DNA of 64,000 bases. It comes from Labia minor. Its lineage: Eukaryota; Arthropoda; Insecta; Dermaptera; Spongiphoridae. Under the pieces are notes generated by a model. That model saw only the letters and a program-made list of their open reading frames with translations. It searched no databases and was not told the origin of the DNA. Where the stretch lies: NCBI GenBank assembly GCA_963082975.1, contig OY720344.1:11705580-11769579 (forward strand), written 5' to 3'. Of this stretch, positions 21,591 to 31,101 are shown piece by piece (positions within the stretch are counted from its first letter, which is position 1; each line of letters opens with the position of its first letter). The position numbers and the translations under genes were made by a program.

Positions 21591-22739
21591 ATGCCAGTAC
21601 AAGTGAAGATTCATTTCAAGAAAAAGACCGTTAATGATGAACTAGTGAATGCAGTCGAATCAATAAAGTTTATAAAAGATGAAACACTTTATATTTTTCC
21701 GGAAAATCTTCAACATGAATATAAACACAAAGAATTATTTGAAATGAGTATTGTCAAAAATGTTTGCAAGAGCATGCTAAATGAAGGTAACTTTCGCAAT
21801 ATTCAAATATCTTTACCAGATCCAGTAGCAGCACTTTATATAGACTCAGATGAAAACTTTGTTTTTAAAAATCATTATTTAGAAGAGAAATCAAACCAGA
21901 TTATAGTCAAGAAAGATATGACAAATGAAGATTGTGAAGAAAGAAATGAGTTAATAAAATTAGTTAATGAATTAAAAGAGAAATTATCAACTAATGAAAT
22001 CACTCTTGCAGACATTGAAAGAAAATTTATCATTGAAAAATTTCATGGAAAACAACAAAATGCTCAAGAATGGTTAGAAAAATTTGAGAAGGAATGTGAA
22101 AGATATAAGGTGATAAATGAAGGTAAAAAAATACAAGCTATGAGACTATTCCTAGATGGAAACACTATAGAGTGGTATAGCTCAAAAATGAGAACTTTAC
22201 CTCTTGAAAACTGGTCAGAGTGGTCAAAATCATTTTTGTTAGTATATGCTACTAAAGGTTGGTCTGAAGTTAGATTTGCATATACCTTTAAATATATTAA
22301 TGGTTCCTTAGTGGATTATAGTCTTAAAAAGGAAAAATTATTGTTGGACACTGAAAATACAATGTCAGAAATTTCGAAAATTAATCATATTGTTGTTGGA
22401 TTGCCTATGAACATACAAGATAATATAGACAAAGAAGAAATTAAAAGTACGGATCAACTAATGAATATTCTTAGAAAATATGACACAGAGTACTTCAAGA
22501 AGAATTCAAATAATATACAGACAAAAATGAATATCCAACAGAATAATGTAGAAAGAAAAATATATACAAATAAAAACGTTATTAAGAAACCATGTTACAT
22601 GTGTGAAAAACTAAAAAAATTTAATCGCTATCATCCCGCTGACTTATGTTTTAATAAACAAAAATATTTAGAACAATTTCATATAAATTTAACAGAAAAT
22701 ATTGAAGAAATTCCGACAATTGAACTACAAAAAAACTAG
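21591..22739 (+). CDS. gag: Gag of Ty3/Gypsy retrotransposon
   Basis: The 382-residue structural protein forms the virus-like particle and packages element RNA. The start is the first ATG after the LTR, 17 bases on. The central part (about residues 155-280) has the retrotransposon gag capsid pattern: EWLEKFEKECERYKV, then AMRLFLDGNTIEWY and a Trp-rich WSEWSKSF segment. Near the C-terminus (335-353) is one zinc-knuckle-like motif C-x2-C-x9-H-x4-C, with a longer middle spacer than the usual x4, followed by a charged tail. A coiled-coil-like, Glu/Lys-rich stretch lies around 120-150. It ends in ELQKN then TAG, where the frameshift signal overlaps the last codons. Confidence 0.95.
   Translation: MPVQVKIHFKKKTVNDELVNAVESIKFIKDETLYIFPENLQHEYKHKELFEMSIVKNVCKSMLNEGNFRNIQISLPDPVAALYIDSDENFVFKNHYLEEKSNQIIVKKDMTNEDCEERNELIKLVNELKEKLSTNEITLADIERKFIIEKFHGKQQNAQEWLEKFEKECERYKVINEGKKIQAMRLFLDGNTIEWYSSKMRTLPLENWSEWSKSFLLVYATKGWSEVRFAYTFKYINGSLVDYSLKKEKLLLDTENTMSEISKINHIVVGLPMNIQDNIDKEEIKSTDQLMNILRKYDTEYFKKNSNNIQTKMNIQQNNVERKIYTNKNVIKKPCYMCEKLKKFNRYHPADLCFNKQKYLEQFHINLTENIEEIPTIELQKN
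22730..22736 (+). promoter_or_regulatory. -1 ribosomal frameshift site
   Basis: A AAA AAC in the gag frame fits X XXY YYZ exactly and is followed at once by the gag TAG. Pol is open in the -1 frame from 22724. GGGCCC just downstream could contribute to a pairing structure. Confidence 0.85.
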
Positions 22740-25700
22740 CGGGCCCGGAAAAATTTACGCCATTAATTAAATTGAACGTTTTAATTAACAATCAAAAAAA
22801 TATCAAAGCTATTTATGATAGTGGTTCCAATGTAACTTTAATAAATCACAATATTATAAAACAAATAAAAGCTAAGATAATGAAAAATAGAAGTATCTTC
22901 AAGACAATTAATGGCTTAGATTTTATTAACAGCCGGGCGCGTCTTCGCTTGACAATAAACAAAATTGAAGATAATCTAGATGTTTATATAATTAAAAATA
23001 ATAACTTTTCCTATGATCTCATATTAGGATTAGATGCAATAAAAAAATTCAAGCTCATTCAAGATGAAAATTTAAAAATTTTTCAAAAAACCAGTGATAA
23101 AAATATAATTACTGATAAAAATGATAATGATAATAAAAATGAAATAAAGGCCCAAATCAATTTTAATGAATATATTAATGAGAATGAAGTTGAATTGGAT
23201 CATTTAGAGAATACTAAAAGAAGAAAGATTGATGAAATAATAAAAAGACATAAGTCAGTTTTCGCTAAAAATAAATATGATGTTGGAAAAGTTAAGAATG
23301 AAGAAGCGCAAATAAAACTTAAAGAAGATAAATATGTTTCAAAGAAGCCATACAGATGTTCATTGCCAGACCAAAAAGAAATTGAATCTCAAGTCTCCAA
23401 ATTACTAGAAGCTGGATTAATTGAAGAATCCAACTCACCATATGCTGCACCTGTTACAATGGCTTTTAAAAAAGATGACGGTCGAAAATCGCGTCTCTGC
23501 ATAGATTTTAGGGAATTGAATAAATTAGTTGTGCCAGAGGCTCATCCATTTCCTAGAATCGAAGATATTATGGTAAAAGCTGGTGAATGCAACTGGTTTT
23601 CAGCTTTTGACATAAACTCTGCCTTTTGGTCAATCCCTATAAGACAAAAAGATAAAAAGAAAACGGCATTTGTCACACAGAATGGACACTGGCAATGGAA
23701 TTGTTTACCATTTGGTTTAAAGGTATCATCCTCAATATTCCAGAGAACCATGGCAAACATTATACGACGCAATAAATTAAATGAATTTACCATAAATTAT
23801 ATTGATGATGTTTTAATATTCTCAAAGACCTTTGAAGAACATTTGAATCATATAGAACTTGTACTTAATGCAATTGAGAAAGAAGGCTTTAAACTGAAGC
23901 TATCCAAATGCAAATTTGCAAAAAATTCAGTGAAATATCTAGGACACATCATTGAAAAGAATAAAGTCAGTCCCTATAAAGACAATTTAATAGCAATTAA
24001 AAATTTTGAAACGCCAAGAAATAAAATAAATGTGAGACAATTTTTAGGAAAAATCAATTTTTATCATAAATACATTGAAAATGCGGTTGAAAAACTTGAA
24101 CCATTACATAATCTGCTAAGAAATAATGTAAAATTTGAATGGAACGAGGACTGTGAAAAATCCTTCAGATTTGTGAAACAATATTTATGTTCAGGGCCAA
24201 TATTAGCAATATATAGCCAAGATAAACCGGTATATATATATAGTGATGCCAGTGGTATCGGATTAGGAGCCATATTAAAACAACCTCAAGAAGATGGTAT
24301 ACTTCATCCGGTAGCATATTTTTCAAAAAAGTTAAGCCCATCTCAAAAGAAAAAGAGAGCTATTCACTTGGAATGCCTTGCGATCAAAGAGGCCATATTA
24401 TACTGGCAACATTGGTTAATAGGAAGAGAATTCATTATTGTTTCGGATCATAAACCGCTTGAAAGTTTGAAAGTAAAAGCAAGAACTGATGAACCTCTTG
24501 GCGATCTCATGTATTATCTATCTCAATATAATTTCAAGATTATATATGCTCCAGGTAAAGAAAATGTAGAAGCTGATTCCTTATCAAGAAACCCGGTTCT
24601 AGAGAGCTTTGAAAATGAAGAAGACGTTTTGAAAGTTACAAATTTAGTGATATTAGAAGAAATAATTGCTGATCAAAACTTAAATAAAGATGAAATCAGA
24701 GACTCAAAAAATATAATTAAGAAAGGTGAAGTCTGCTTCAAAAAGAATAGAATTTTTGTATCCGAATCGTTTGGACAAAAACTTATAGAAAAACTACATA
24801 ACTTCTACGGTCATATAGGAGTTAGTCAACTAGTTCAGAAGATAAGACCTCATTACTATTTTAAGAATCTGGATAAACTGGTGGATCAATTCTGTAAAAG
24901 CTGCTCAGTATGCATTGAAAATAAATCTAGAAGATGTAGAGTGATAGGCTTAATGTCACAATTGGGACCAGCAACCAAGCCATATGAAATTATGTCTCTA
25001 GACACGATAGGTGGGTTTGCTGGAAATAAATCAACTAAGAGATACATGCATATCCTGGTAGATCATCTATCACGATATGTTTTTATGTCAACATCCAGGG
25101 GACAATCAGCAAGTGATTTTATAAAATTAATTGAACCTATAACAAAGGATAACTCTATAAAAACTATTTTGGCAGACCAATATGCAGGAATAAATTCAAG
25201 AGAATTTAGAGATTATTTGAAGAAAAAGAATATTCAATTGATTTTTACTTCTACCGATTGTCCGGAATCGAATGGTTTAAATGAACGTCTAAACCAGACA
25301 TTGGTAAATAGAATGCGTTGTAAGTTCAACAGCACTGAGAAAAAGGCTTGGACAACTGTAGCAGAAGAATGTGTTCAAGATTACAATCAAACAACACATA
25401 GTGTTACAAAATTTTCACCAGCCTATTTACTATACGGAAAGAAGTCTGAAATTGTTCCTAAAGAATTTCAAGAAACATATAACTTAGAAGAGGATCGGAA
25501 AGAAGCAATACAAAATTCCAAAAATAATTTCACAAAGAACAAGAAAAGAATTGATAAAACGAGAAGCAATTATGAATTTAAAAACAATGATTTAGTTTAT
25601 ATAGAAAAAGGCAATAAATTAAATAGGAACAAGCTGGAAACATTAAGAAGTGGACCCTACCGGATAATAAGGAGATTATCAAATTCAATTTATGAAGTTG

Positions 25701-25807
25701 CCTTCGGAAGAAGAGGCCAAGATATAACTCTTTTTCATAGTAAAAAACTAATCCCTTATATCTCGAAACCTTTTCGAGACTTAAGGAGGGGAGGTGTAAA
25801 TTTGTAA
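22736..25807 (+). CDS. pol: Pol polyprotein: protease, RT, RNase H, integrase
   Basis: Made as a Gag-Pol fusion by -1 frameshifting; it has no ATG of its own near the start (the first start-like codon is TTG at 22772, from which residues are counted). Domains in order: aspartic protease with DSG at 16-18 and ILG near 84; reverse transcriptase with LPFG and the YIDD active site at 343-346; RNase H with catalytic SDASG at 491-495; integrase zinc finger H676, H681, C708, C711; integrase core D744, D802, E838 (D802 and E838 are 35 apart plus one, so DD35E); GPY/F module near 960. There is no chromodomain. The stop lies 13 bases inside the 3' LTR. All catalytic residues are present, so the element may be active. 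Confidence 0.96.
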   Translation, partial: LAGPEKFTPLIKLNVLINNQKNIKAIYDSGSNVTLINHNIIKQIKAKIMKNRSIFKTINGLDFINSRARLRLTINKIEDNLDVYIIKNNNFSYDLILGLDAIKKFKLIQDENLKIFQKTSDKNIITDKNDNDNKNEIKAQINFNEYINENEVELDHLENTKRRKIDEIIKRHKSVFAKNKYDVGKVKNEEAQIKLKEDKYVSKKPYRCSLPDQKEIESQVSKLLEAGLIEESNSPYAAPVTMAFKKDDGRKSRLCIDFRELNKLVVPEAHPFPRIEDIMVKAGECNWFSAFDINSAFWSIPIRQKDKKKTAFVTQNGHWQWNCLPFGLKVSSSIFQRTMANIIRRNKLNEFTINYIDDVLIFSKTFEEHLNHIELVLNAIEKEGFKLKLSKCKFAKNSVKYLGHIIEKNKVSPYKDNLIAIKNFETPRNKINVRQFLGKINFYHKYIENAVEKLEPLHNLLRNNVKFEWNEDCEKSFRFVKQYLCSGPILAIYSQDKPVYIYSDASGIGLGAILKQPQEDGILHPVAYFSKKLSPSQKKKRAIHLECLAIKEAILYWQHWLIGREFIIVSDHKPLESLKVKARTDEPLGDLMYYLSQYNFKIIYAPGKENVEADSLSRNPVLESFENEEDVLKVTNLVILEEIIADQNLNKDEIRDSKNIIKKGEVCFKKNRIFVSESFGQKLIEKLHNFYGHIGVSQLVQKIRPHYYFKNLDKLVDQFCKSCSVCIENKSRRCRVIGLMSQLGPATKPYEIMSLDTIGGFAGNKSTKRYMHILVDHLSRYVFMSTSRGQSASDFIKLIEPITKDNSIKTILADQYAGINSREFRDYLKKKNIQLIFTSTDCPESNGLNERLNQTLVNRMRCKFNSTEKKAWTTVAEECVQDYNQTTHSVTKFSPAYLLYGKKSEIVPKEFQETYNLEEDRKEAIQNSKNNFTKNKKRIDKTRSNYEFKNNDLVYIEKGNKLNRNKLETLRSGPYRIIRRLSNSIYEVAFGRRGQDITLFHSKKLIPYISKPFRDLRRGGVNL
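25783..25794 (+). other. Polypurine tract
   Basis: AAGGAGGGGAGG ends exactly at the first base of the 3' LTR and is the expected plus-strand primer. It overlaps the last pol codons. Confidence 0.93.
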
Positions 25808-26105
25808 TTGCCGCGTTTGCTAGAATTCGTTTGAAGCTTGCAACAACATAGCACACATCACAAGTGAGATTCAGAATTGTGACAGCCACTTATAAACTAT
25901 TTACAAATTGTGTATATAAAAAAATAGAATTAATATAGTTTAAATTAATCATATATATAAGGACATTAAAAATCGATTTCATTTTTTCAGGTAATTCTTA
26001 TAAATCTTCTAAATGTATTTATTTATATTGTTATTGTTGTAAAATAAAATAAAATCATTTTTTCAGTGAACCTCGATTTGTCTCTTAATTAAAAACCAAT
26101 TTACA
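25795..26105 (+). repeat. 3' LTR
   Basis: 311 bp, identical by eye to the 5' LTR, followed by TATA. Confidence 0.96.
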
Positions 26106-26542
26106 TATATATATATAAACAATCACTTTATGATTAAATTATAAATTATTTTATTTAATTTCCCTACCGTTATACTATAGGAAAAACTTTTTAAACTTTC
26201 TTTTTTTTTTATTAAAATAAGAAGGAATTTGTTCAATTGTTAATTTAGTAAAAATAATTATTACTTCTTTTTATTTTATTTTTTTTTAAGATTACAAATA
26301 AAAGCATTTCTTGAATTTTCTATGAATATTTTATTATTCGCTTTGATATCTAGTAAAACCAACCATTTATAGAATGAATAGACACTCAAACACAACTACA
26401 AAATTATTAATATATCATAAATTAATATTCTGGTCTAAGCCTAAAATATAATATATTAATGATCAAAATTAACGACCCAAGAAACAGATGTCTGTTGACA
26501 TCTTGAATGAATGCAATGGTCCAATTGAAAAAACAAACGTTG

Positions 26543-26581
<39 letters not shown>

Positions 26582-27110
26582 TGTTATATTAATACATATA
26601 ACATCATTTATCATTATACGAATAGATCCAGTGAAAAATAAATTTAACAAAATTCCTTTATTTTTTTATTTATTTATTTAATAAAGTATATTAATAATAT
26701 ATGAAATATAGAATTATGTATTAATTACGATTATCTCGTTTAATTAATGCTGTCACGAAAATATTTTTCTAAAAGTTCCCTGGAATTTTTTATAAATAGT
26801 GAATAAATTCCAAAATATAATTATTTTATCACCTTCAAACTAAAGCCCAGTTAATTCGTATAACAATGCTTGGACCAGTTCTTAAAATAATTTTCAAATG
26901 TATGACCAAAAGCTTCTTTAATCTTTTTATTGAGCTATTAACGAAATTTCAATTTTTACTTCTTCTTGATCAAAAAATACATTTAAATATTAGTGAAAAG
27001 TTCGAATATTATTGTTTCGAGTTTCTTAAAAATTCTGATTTACTAATTAATATTTATTTTTTATATTGTAGGAAACTTTAATAAAATGTATGTTTTTGTT
27101 GATATTAAAT
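26106..27110. other. AT-rich spacer
   Basis: Contains the remaining (TA)n of the insertion target, another (TA)n at 26545-26576, and a 71-codon open frame (26866-27081) of low-information composition. No gene supported. Confidence 0.45.
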
Positions 27111-27300
27111 GGAGGGTTGTTCTGAAAAGAACAATTGTGTTGAAAAGATGGCGCTCACATCCGAGCAGCATTGCGTCCAATTTGCAAAGAACGGAACAAA
27201 TCCCTTGCGGAAGTTTTTATAACCTTGCTCAGAACAAGTGAATCCAGTTGAGCCAATCACAGACGAGAACGCATTTATGTTAAATATTTAATTAGAAGAA
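27111..27300 (-). promoter_or_regulatory. Histone-gene-like promoter and 3' stem-loop remnant (tentative)
   Basis: Read on minus there is a GATTGG (inverted CCAAT) near 27265, a TATAAAAAC near 27220 and, about 80 bases on, TTGTTCT-TTTC-AGAACAA (27117-27134). That is a 7-bp stem with the TTTC-type loop of metazoan histone mRNA ends. The space between is too short for a histone and no histone residues are encoded. It may be a collapsed histone unit or coincidence. Confidence 0.25.
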
Positions 27301-27900
27301 CTTATATTTAGATTAAGATTAATATATTAAGGTATTATAATATATGTTAATAAATAAACCCTATTGTAATAACATTTATGTATTAATTAGTATAATAGAA
27401 AATGTAAATACTATGCTTGACTGTAAAACCAGCCAATGAGCGACAAGATTGAATATGCCTAGCTACTATTTCAAAACGGACATATATCGATATTCAATCA
27501 GTTTTGACCAAGTTATGACCAAGTGATGACCAAGCCTTGATTATGTTATGATCACTTATACTATTGGTTTACTCACGTTTATGTTAAGCAAGCATTTTAT
27601 GTTTTATGAATTTGCTACATTTATGTAATATTTTATTAAAAGGATTTATGCACCCAATTTATTGAATTATCATTTATGAAGATCTACCTTTAAAGAAGAT
27701 AAAAGAAGAAAGAAGAAAAAAAAAATTTTCCTTCAATATATAAAATTTAAAAATTTAAATAATTAGATTTGATTTCACATCTAAAGACTTCAAATACATA
27801 ATTAATCATTTACAATATAATATTTATATCATCATCAGCTCGTAATTCCAATAACCAATGGTATAATTAAACAATATAGTTGTATTTATTATTTGAATTT
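27301..27900. other. AT-rich spacer with a small 11-bp triplicate
   Basis: TGACCAAG recurs three times at 11-bp spacing from 27505 to about 27537. The sequence just before the exon array ends in a long T-rich tract. Confidence 0.45.
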
Positions 27901-27916
27901 TTTTATTTTCTTTTAG

Positions 27917-28049
27917 ATCGATTGAAACCTTTTCTGAATTACAAAATAAACAACACATCGAGAAAAGTGTACCAGACTTCGTCGAACCTTCAAAAAATCG
28001 TCAACTGAGATTTAAAAATATTTTTATCATATGGTTAACTTGTGATATG
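27917..28049 (+). CDS. Candidate exon, unit 1 of the array
   Basis: 133 nt between AG and GT. In the frame that is open throughout it gives SIETFSELQNKQHIEKSVPD and then FVEPSKNRQLRFKNIF, IIWLTCDM. The unit 1 change makes Glu to Lys, not a stop. The pattern of a charged stretch followed by R-x3-FIIW and a hydrophobic run loosely resembles the loop before TM7 of SLC22-type organic cation transporters; that is a weak guess. The length of 133 is not a multiple of three, so serial inclusion of two units would break the frame, while choosing one would not. Confidence 0.45.
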
Positions 28050-28133
28050 GTAAGTAATCCTAGTAATTCATTAGTTGTGTTGGCAGAAGAGAGTAAATTA
28101 TATAATCTCTTCTAATAATTTATTTTCTTTTAG

Positions 28134-28700
28134 ATCGATTGAAACCTTTTCTGAATTACAAAATGAACAACACATCGAGAAAAGTGTACCAGACTTCGTC
28201 GAACCTTCAAAAAATCGTCAACTGAGATTTAAAAATATTTTTATCATATGGTTAACTTGTGATATGGTAAGTAATCCTAGTAATTCATTAGTTGTGTTGG
28301 CAGAAGAGAGTAAATTATATAATCTCTTCTAATAATTTATTTTCTTTTAGATCGATTGAAACCTTTTCTGAATTACAAAATGAACAACACATCGAGAAAA
28401 GTGTACCAGACTTCGTCGAACCTTCAAAAAATCGTCAACTGAGATTTAAAAATATTTTTATCATATGGTTAACTTGTGATATGGTAAGTAATCCTAGTAA
28501 TTCATTAGTTGTGTTGGCAGAAGAGAGTAAATTATATAATCTCTTCTAATAATTTATTTTCTTTTAGATCGATTGAAACCTTTTCTGAATTACAAAATGA
28601 ACAACACATCGAGAAAAGTGTACCAGACTTCGTCGAACCTTCAAAAAATCGTCAACTGAGATTTAAAAATATTTTTATCATATGGTTAACTTGTGATATG
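28134..28700 (+). CDS. Candidate exon copies, units 2-4 (28134-28266, 28351-28483, 28568-28700)
   Basis: Three copies identical by eye to each other. Each can be read from an upstream ATG in the previous spacer for 85 codons, but that longer frame crosses the acceptor and stops in the next spacer, so the exon reading is preferred. No flanking exon with matching phase was found within the window. Confidence 0.42.
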
Positions 28701-28816
28701 GTAAGTAATCCTAGTAATTCATTAGTTGTGTTGGCAGAAGAGAGTAAATTATATAATCTCTTCTAATAATTTTATCCCTAGATATTATTTATTATACAAT
28801 ATATAAATAATATAAA

Positions 28817-29164
28817 TAAGTTGACCTGTGGCCAGGTCCGAACCGACCGACGGTTTGAAATAAATTAATTTCCAGCTACAGAAACAATTTCAAATAATTT
28901 TAATCTATTCTATCTATTAATATGTAATAAAAAACAGATATGGATAGAACATAAATATTTTTAATTTTATTTTATTTATAATATATAAGTAGTAGCTGGC
29001 TGTGACGTCATATAATTTAAAATTAAGAAAAAACTAATGAAGATGATTTTTTCCGAAGATAAAACCAATACAAAATGCATGATTCGTGGAGATATGTAAA
29101 AATCTCCACATGTGAAATTTGGTGTGAAAACAATAAATCCCTTACTATCGTCGGTCGGTAAAAA
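28817..29164 (-). mobile_element. Helentron-like family B, short copy without GTCY tract
   Basis: Inverted 3' hairpin GACCTGTGGCCAGGTC and CGACCGACGG lie at the left, and the 5' end CTATCGTCGGTCGGTAAAA at the right. The GTCY tract and one module are missing. Confidence 0.8.
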
Positions 29165-30829
29165 TTGAATAATATTGGGTTTATTCACGGATGATATTAT
29201 TATTTATGTAAACCGAGACATTTTTATCTCCCGGAGATTTTTGCGGGGACACTGGGACAGAAAACACATAAGAATAGGCAAAATGATCGTATGGGATTTG
29301 TAAGTCAGCTAAAGAATAAGAATATTTGATCTATAAAAATTAAAAAAAATTTAGGAGATCTAATTTTATTTATTTATTTAAAATAAGTTGTACCACATGT
29401 TTATAATTAACAAAAATTATACATTAAGTTAATTTTTTAAATATAAGCTTAACTATACTATATATATATATTTTATTTCTTTCCAAATATGATTTATCAG
29501 TATAATGATAAGAAAAAAAATTTGATAATTTATTAATATTAAATTATTATTGAGTATAGATATATTCGATTACAATATATTTATATTCATATGAAATAAT
29601 TTCCATAATAAAAAAAAATAAAATATTTTTATATTTGTTAAATTAAAAAGAAATAATAATGAAAAAGAGTTATATTTTTACAATATATATGATTTTTTTT
29701 GTGATGTTTGCATTTTAATTTTAAATTGAGAAATTATATTAATAATTAATTCTACCTATATATAGTAAAATATTTAAAATATATCAAAGTTTAAATTATC
29801 AAATTGTATATTCCAAAATGAAAATAAAAAGTTAAAGAAAATAATCGCGATATTCAATTATTTTTTTATTATTAATTAAATTAAAAAAAAACAATTGAAT
29901 ATTTAATAGGGCCTCCTCCTTTCCCCATAAATTAGCCCTTCCAAGCCTCGCCTTCCGAAATTTAGAAAAAGTAATAATAAAGAAATTTTGCCTTATAAAA
30001 AAAATTAAAAAAAATAAGGCGTTTGGTCTGTAGCCTCTTTGAATCAGCTGAGAGTGCCTTTGATTTTTTGGATTTCGAAATGAAATCGCGACATTCGGGG
30101 CAACCTGAAATAGAACCTACCTAGTAAGGGAGTGCATAGCCTCCATCCATAGGGATGGAAGGCCCATGCTAATCGAAAAAGCCCTGCGCTCAAAAGGTAA
30201 CCAACAATTTGTTCCTGTTCAGGCTAATCCCATTTTGGAACTGTGCTGAATTACCTTCCCGAATGCCCGTTCATCCAATCCACCTCAAATACACTCTCAG
30301 TAATACAAAATGGCACAATTCAGACCTTTATTATAATGTTATAATTCATGCAATCCATCCCTTATATAACAGCATGGCATTTGTTTTATCCACCCACATT
30401 TTATTTATTTATTAATTCTAATCTAATATATGAATTAGTATGACGAGAACATACATGGTTGTAGGAGGCAACCACCTGAAAATTCCTAACAACTATATAT
30501 ATATATATATATCAAAAAATAGCCACCCTCCCAGTATAACGCATCGAAACCTACTAATTCTAAAAATCCCTTTGTCTCTTCTGCCTCCTCTCTTTATCAT
30601 TGCTTCTTCTTGAAAGATGTACTCTGAAATTCCCTAATCTCTCTAAATTCTGTCATATAATTTAATATATATCTCTATAATCTCCTAATGAATATTATCA
30701 AAAGCAAAAAATCATTGTAATTTAATTCTACTTTCTAGATTATATTAAACTTGACTTTAAATATTATATTTACATTTTCTATTTTAAAGTGCGCCATGCT
30801 AAATAAATAACGATTATTACTTACATTTG
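29165..30829. other. Mostly AT-rich; unique island at 29900-30420
   Basis: The island holds GC-richer sequence (CCTCCTCCTTTCCCC; GGCGTTTGGTCTGTAGCC; CCATCCATAGGGATGGAAGG with an internal inverted repeat CCATCC/GGATGG). A 68-codon frame at 30209-30415 has no recognisable domain. A (TA)n tract is at about 30497-30512. Function unknown. Confidence 0.35.
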
Positions 30830-31101
30830 GAGAGCTGTATTGAAATCATTTCATCGTCATGAAGGATGGAGAAGATAATCAAGAATTCAAATCAACATTC
30901 AGTAGCAGGAACGAAGATGGAAACATGAAATAGAAGAAGAAAAATTACTTCTTAGTTTATAATCAATAAATTTAAATTGAATTAAAAATAAAATTAATAA
31001 TAAATACTGACCTCGGAGTTAATAAAGGGTTGATATTTCTCGCAGATTAAACTCGAAGAACAGCTCGTAGACTTGAATGGATGTCCATCACTCTCGCCTC
31101 G
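30830..31101. other. Island with splice-like signals on both strands
   Basis: Minus: a strong donor CCAAAT|GTAAGTAATAA ends at 30830, and a block 31012-31097 has an acceptor (TTTTTTTCTTTATCGAG) and a donor GAG|GTCAGT, open as GESDGHPFKSTSC. Plus: an acceptor TTGATATTTCTCGCAG before 31036 opens IKLEEQLVDLNGCPSLSPR and then TAA, and 30860-30931 has a 23-residue frame starting MKDGEDNQEFKST. Only one strand, or neither, can be right, and I cannot choose. Confidence 0.28.

Larger units (their letters stand above)
21263..26105 (+). mobile_element. Intact Ty3/Gypsy LTR retrotransposon
   Basis: Complete element of 4843 bp with 311-bp LTRs that look identical base for base, 4-bp TATA duplication, gag, pol in -1 frame, polypurine tract, and no env or chromodomain. 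Domain order is protease, RT, RNase H, integrase, GPY/F module, which defines Ty3/Gypsy (integrase last). Identical LTRs and unbroken frames mean a very recent insertion. The same LTR sequence was not seen elsewhere in the window. Confidence 0.97.
27901..28773 (+). repeat. Four tandem 217-bp units, each an exon-like block with splice sites
   Basis: GATCGATTGAAACC recurs at 27916, 28133, 28350 and 28567, exactly 217 bp apart. By eye the units differ at one base (unit 1 has AAATAAACAA where the others have AAATGAACAA). Each unit has a pyrimidine-rich acceptor (TTATTTTCTTTTAG), an open 133-nt block and the donor ATG|GTAAGTAAT. The near-identity means recent amplification, or an assembly artefact. 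Confidence 0.95.

Noticed and set aside
23542-23793. Minus-strand frames inside pol (also 24064-24273 and 25578-25889)
   Set aside because: Shadows of the pol coding sequence or of the LTR.
21263-26105. Endogenous retrovirus with envelope
   Set aside because: Pol ends inside the 3' LTR, so there is no room for an env gene.
27901-28773. CRISPR-like array (regular repeats)
   Set aside because: The whole 217-bp unit is repeated with no unique spacers, and the genome is eukaryotic.
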